From Ypsolopha sequella (Eukaryota > Arthropoda > Insecta > Lepidoptera > Ypsolophidae): a DNA stretch of 64,000 bases. Location: contig OW203993.1 in the NCBI GenBank assembly GCA_934047225.1, forward strand, positions 22,768,069 through 22,832,068, in the 5' to 3' direction. The notes beneath the pieces were generated by a model. The model was not told where the DNA came from. It saw nothing but the letters and a program-made list of their open reading frames with translations, and searched no databases. Shown here piece by piece: positions 61,059-64,000 of the stretch (position 1 is its first letter; the number at the start of each line of letters is the position of its first letter). Made by a program: the position numbers and the translations under genes.

Positions 61059-61952
61059 ACTTAATTTAATCTGACACACAAGCTTAAGTAAATCTTAAAC
61101 AAATAACCTGGTACTAATAAGTTACTTAATCAATAATCTCCATAAATCGGATATTTAGCAGTAATAGGATAAATGACATCGCGTTTTCAGTTGTGATTAT
61201 ACACCCCTTACCGCCCCCTTAGGGGTTCCGTTGCTAGTACTGCAGCGGGGGGCAGGGGTGGCCTTCATTTGTCAAAGTACTTATCTATGAAATTAGTGAA
61301 ATGTCATTAGAAAGCTATTTTCGCTAATTACTTAATTTACTACTTGTCTCCAAAGAAGCTTTTGTACAAATATATAGGGTGAAATTTAACCAACCGCCCG
61401 AATTCATATTAAAGGCTTGGTTAGTAATCAGGAACAATATTTAATGACACTTCAGGTGCAATTCGAAAAATAAATGTTTTGCTCCCGTACTGCCTATACT
61501 AGGAATTGTACTTAAACTAGTCCAGGGGATGTAAAAAGGCGGATTTGGGTGAATCATAAAATAATTTGAAAATAAGTTAGAGTGAGAGTTTTTTCACCTG
61601 TGCAAAAGAGATAGTATTAGAACAGAATCATAATATGATTTATCAAAGCGGCCCCTTTAGAGGACCTGTTCGTATAGGAACAAAACATTTTTATTTAGTT
61701 TCGAAAAAAGTTACATTCTTAAAAATTACTCGTATAATCTCAAGTTAGTTTGCTGCAGAAACAATTAAATATGGCCAAAAACTGTATTATCTCGGAGAGG
61801 TTTTTCAATCAGTATGCCTTGGCACCTGGCATCACTGACCTTAAATACTTACTAGTATTTGAGGTCAGTGCTTGGCATATCTCCCCATACCCAATTCGAA
61901 GTACGTAGAATGTAAATGTGAAACCACATAATCTACTATGATCTATCTATAC
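61059..61952. other. No gene; fragment of MITE M3-related repeat
   Basis: 61390-61500 (CGCCCGAATTCATATTAAAG; CCCGTACTGCCTATACTAGG) matches 39068-39180. Otherwise empty. Confidence 0.5.
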
Positions 61953-62302
61953 CAGGGATTTTACGAATGTCATATTTTTGACATTCGCGAATGCGAATGC
62001 GAGTGCGAATGTTTGGAATGCGAATGTGCGAATGCGAATGTTCAGGAAAAGCATAAAAAGATATTTAATGCAGGTTAATTCAATGTTAGTTAAGTCATGA
62101 TTTTTGTATACGTATATTTAAATAATAATTTTATGATTTTTCTCGCAAACATTGTATGGTCTCGATCTGCAGACGCGAAAAAAACAACAAAATGCACAAC
62201 ATTCGCATTCGCAAAACATTTGCGTCCCTGTATGCGAATGCAAATGTTAATACGAATCTTTCGCATATGCGAATGAAAATGCGAAAATTCGTAACATCCC
62301 TG
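61953..62302. mobile_element. 350-bp hAT-like MITE rich in GCGAATGC motifs
   Basis: Ends CAGGGATTTTACGAATGT and, complementary on the right, CAGGGATGTTACGAATTTTC. The 8-bp flanks ATCTATAC and ATTCATAC agree at 6 of 8. Interior blocks at 61970-62040 and 62195-62295 are made of iterated GCGAATG(C/T) in opposite senses. Confidence 0.8.
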
Positions 62303-62639
62303 ATTCATACCGCACATCTTTCCTAAAAAAAAAAATACCTGCGGAGAGGTAAAATAATTTTCATGTTTCATGCTCCTCGAGCGATCAGTTTTAAAATTTG
62401 CATACATAAACCGATTTTTTGGGGACAGACTCATCAAAAAATCGCTCGAGCTGGTAACCTACTGTATTGAAAACCTACTGCGAATTTTGTATGGGCAGGT
62501 TCTTTTTTTTTATTTGCGCGGCTATCCCCGAGGACCTTTGTTCGGTATGATCAGCAGTTTCTATGATTTAAATTAACGATACCTTTTGCACCTGTTATAC
62601 TTCAGTATCGCCAAATGGGTACTTTCTAAAGCCTACTCT
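62303..62639. other. No gene recognised
   Basis: A/T-rich with a 68-codon ORF without family. Confidence 0.4.
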
Positions 62640-63085
62640 TCGTTTATGGCCGAACCAAAAATATTGAAAAAAATGTATATCAATTATCAACTCTTAACAT
62701 AACGTATGCAACATTTTTCTATTTCATAGTTCCATACCACGAAAACTTCTATTTGAAAAAAAATTTCAACCGTAGGTGTTTTTTGGCTTGAATTCCCTAG
62801 TGATCCTAAGCTATTTGGTCGATTTAATTTATTTATGCATCGAGTAATAGATAAACTTGATAGCTATAAACATAACAAAGGATTATTAAATCGAACAATC
62901 ACGTCCGTGAAAAATGTCATTTTCTCCTATTTCACCCTATCAAGGACGCAGCGAGCGACGTAACAGCCACTATGCATTGCGCGCGGATATGAACGTTATT
63001 TCAAAGTCGTTTCCGTCGATATTCATACCGACAAACATCGAGCTGCTAATTCGGCGACACTAATCGCCTTAAGGAAGTCTCATAG
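62640..63085 (+). repeat. Dispersed repeat E, copy 2 (uninterrupted)
   Basis: Collinear with 58790-59440 without the LINE, so it shows the pre-insertion structure. Its right part is also related to 11424-11510. Confidence 0.85.
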
Positions 63086-63611
63086 GCCCAATTTGTGGTG
63101 TTTTTCTAGTATCTATTGCGCATATTGTTCGTTACTACGAAAACTCTTGTAATAGCTTCTACTTGAGAGCTCGAACCCCAAGAAAGGCTTCGAAGAAGTT
63201 CTTATAGACGGGGAAATATGAACCTAAATGCTTTAGTTTGGACTTGGCTAAAGTCTTACCTTGTTTGTGTGAGTTTTACTTTCAATTATGTGTGTGTTAC
63301 CGGCCAAACCCGATTTAGGACAAACTAGTTTAGCCCAGTGTTGTCATAAAAAATAACCACCATACCTAACGTGACTCGCCATACCTAACCTAACTTAACT
63401 TACCGGCTCTCATCTGCGCTGAAGGACTTCCGAAGAACTAGCCAAACTAGTTTGTCGTAAAATTACGAGTATACCCACCTGATATTGTGAAAGTTTTGCA
63501 GACTATCATTTCGGAGTTTCAGTTGTTACAGAGCATTATTGGTATAACTAAAGGCTAAACTTTTGAACTGGAAAACTTTTCAAGTAAAATAAGTTTGATT
63601 TATAAAATAAT
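63086..63611. other. No gene recognised
   Basis: Contains CTAACCTAACTTAACTT near 63387-63404, a short A/C-T-rich run, but no telomeric array. Confidence 0.45.
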
Positions 63612-63790
63612 ATACATTAGCGGCGGTAGCTCTGGGGTAGAACGCTGGCATCTCAATCTTAAGATTCAGGTTCGATCCCCGGTCGGTCGTGCACCAATTA
63701 GTTTTCTGGAATCTATGTGCATAGTATATGCTCTTACTTACCACTTGCTGAACGGTGAAGGAAACCTACATGCCCTAAAATGCGTGTATT
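63612..63790 (+). mobile_element. tRNA-derived SINE
   Basis: GCGGCGGTAGCTCTGGGGTA (A-box-like) and GGTTCGATCCC (perfect pol III B box) lie about 35 bp apart, in a tRNA-like head. A non-tRNA body with TGAACGGTGAAGGAAACCTA follows, wording I know from lepidopteran SINEs. It is not a functional tRNA because the acceptor stem does not close. Confidence 0.75.
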
Positions 63791-63834
63791 TGTGCTCCAA
63801 AATTGAGCTATTGCGAGGTTAAGTTGGATACGAT

Positions 63835-63985
63835 ATCTCCTTAAGGCGCCACAGAAAAAAAATCGACACTTTTAGAATGTGCATATCTACTTCAGTAAAT
63901 AGTGTATTATTTTAATAAAATCGTATATTATTTTTGGAATTATTTTCTAGGGATCTGTTAAAACAGAAACGCGATGGGAGAAATT
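63835..63985 (+). repeat. Dispersed repeat B, copy 2
   Basis: TAAGGCGCCACAGAAAAAAA and ATCTACTTCAGTAAATAGTG are the inverted match of 7690-7850. It runs to the window edge in the CTCGATAGAA-type repeat scrap. Confidence 0.75.
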
Positions 63986-64000
63986 CGGCTCGATAGAAAT

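Noticed and set aside
63380..63410. Telomeric CCTAA repeats
   Set aside because: Only a few imperfect CTAAC units; not an array.
63612..63690. Functional tRNA gene
   Set aside because: The A and B boxes are present but the acceptor stem does not pair, and SINE body text follows directly.

Overview
The window looks like nuclear DNA of a lepidopteran insect. It is AT-rich, spliceosomal introns are visible, and it is packed with repeats of kinds I associate with moths and butterflies: repeats carrying GTGCGAGTCGGACTCGC and ending ACGGAACCCTAAAA, RTE-like 3' ends, jockey-like and L2/CR1-like LINEs, a tRNA-derived SINE and many hairpin MITEs. The order is inferred from memory of such repeats; no search was run.

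Host coding sequence is sparse and all on the minus strand. A 117-nt exon at 5282-5398 encodes the start of a myotubularin-related phosphatase (MTMR6/7/8 type). A phase-compatible first exon, ATG plus five codons ending in a perfect donor, lies at 18920-18937, implying a 13.5 kb first intron. A second gene begins at 56413 with one 2.37 kb coding exon for a coiled-coil protein, tentatively CCDC180-like. A strong donor sits at its 3' end, and a phase-compatible candidate exon lies at 36333-36529, which would make an intron of about 17.5 kb.

Layout. 1-5281: direct repeats and a LINE remnant split by a hAT-like element with an exact 8-bp target duplication. 5.4-18.9 kb (MTMR intron): dispersed repeats, a three-unit tandem array (13.57-14.53 kb), a 622-bp palindrome, a broken Ty3/gypsy-type gag and a THAP-like N-terminus. 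20.1-23.0 kb: a jockey-like LINE, 5'-truncated, with a 12-bp target duplication. 24.55-27.83 kb: an L2/CR1-like LINE with an open RT frame. 28-41.7 kb: palindromic MITEs, including a 1.1 kb palindrome of about 130-bp units, and LINE 3' ends.

The centrepiece is 42.08-54.02 kb, a set of nested insertions. An L2/CR1-like LINE 3' part (minus) is interrupted in its 3'UTR by a DIRS-type tyrosine-recombinase retroelement (42160-50912). That element keeps inverted terminal repeats, an internal complementary region, an intron-containing gag, RT/RNase H and recombinase. It is itself interrupted by a 3.4 kb foldback element (46748-50169) with arms of about 1.25 kb, made from the 3' part of a gene of the HEEADTR / HALTGCDT / Cys-rich family. 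One foldback arm carries a 262-bp MITE, and the other arm preserves the empty site. Next to this, 530-bp inverted repeats enclose a jockey EN/RT fragment and end 38 bp from the 5' splice site of the coiled-coil gene.

57-64 kb holds two RTE-like LINE tails, further nested MITEs (one hAT-like, 61953-62302) and a tRNA-derived SINE. I see no CRISPR array, operon or prokaryotic feature.
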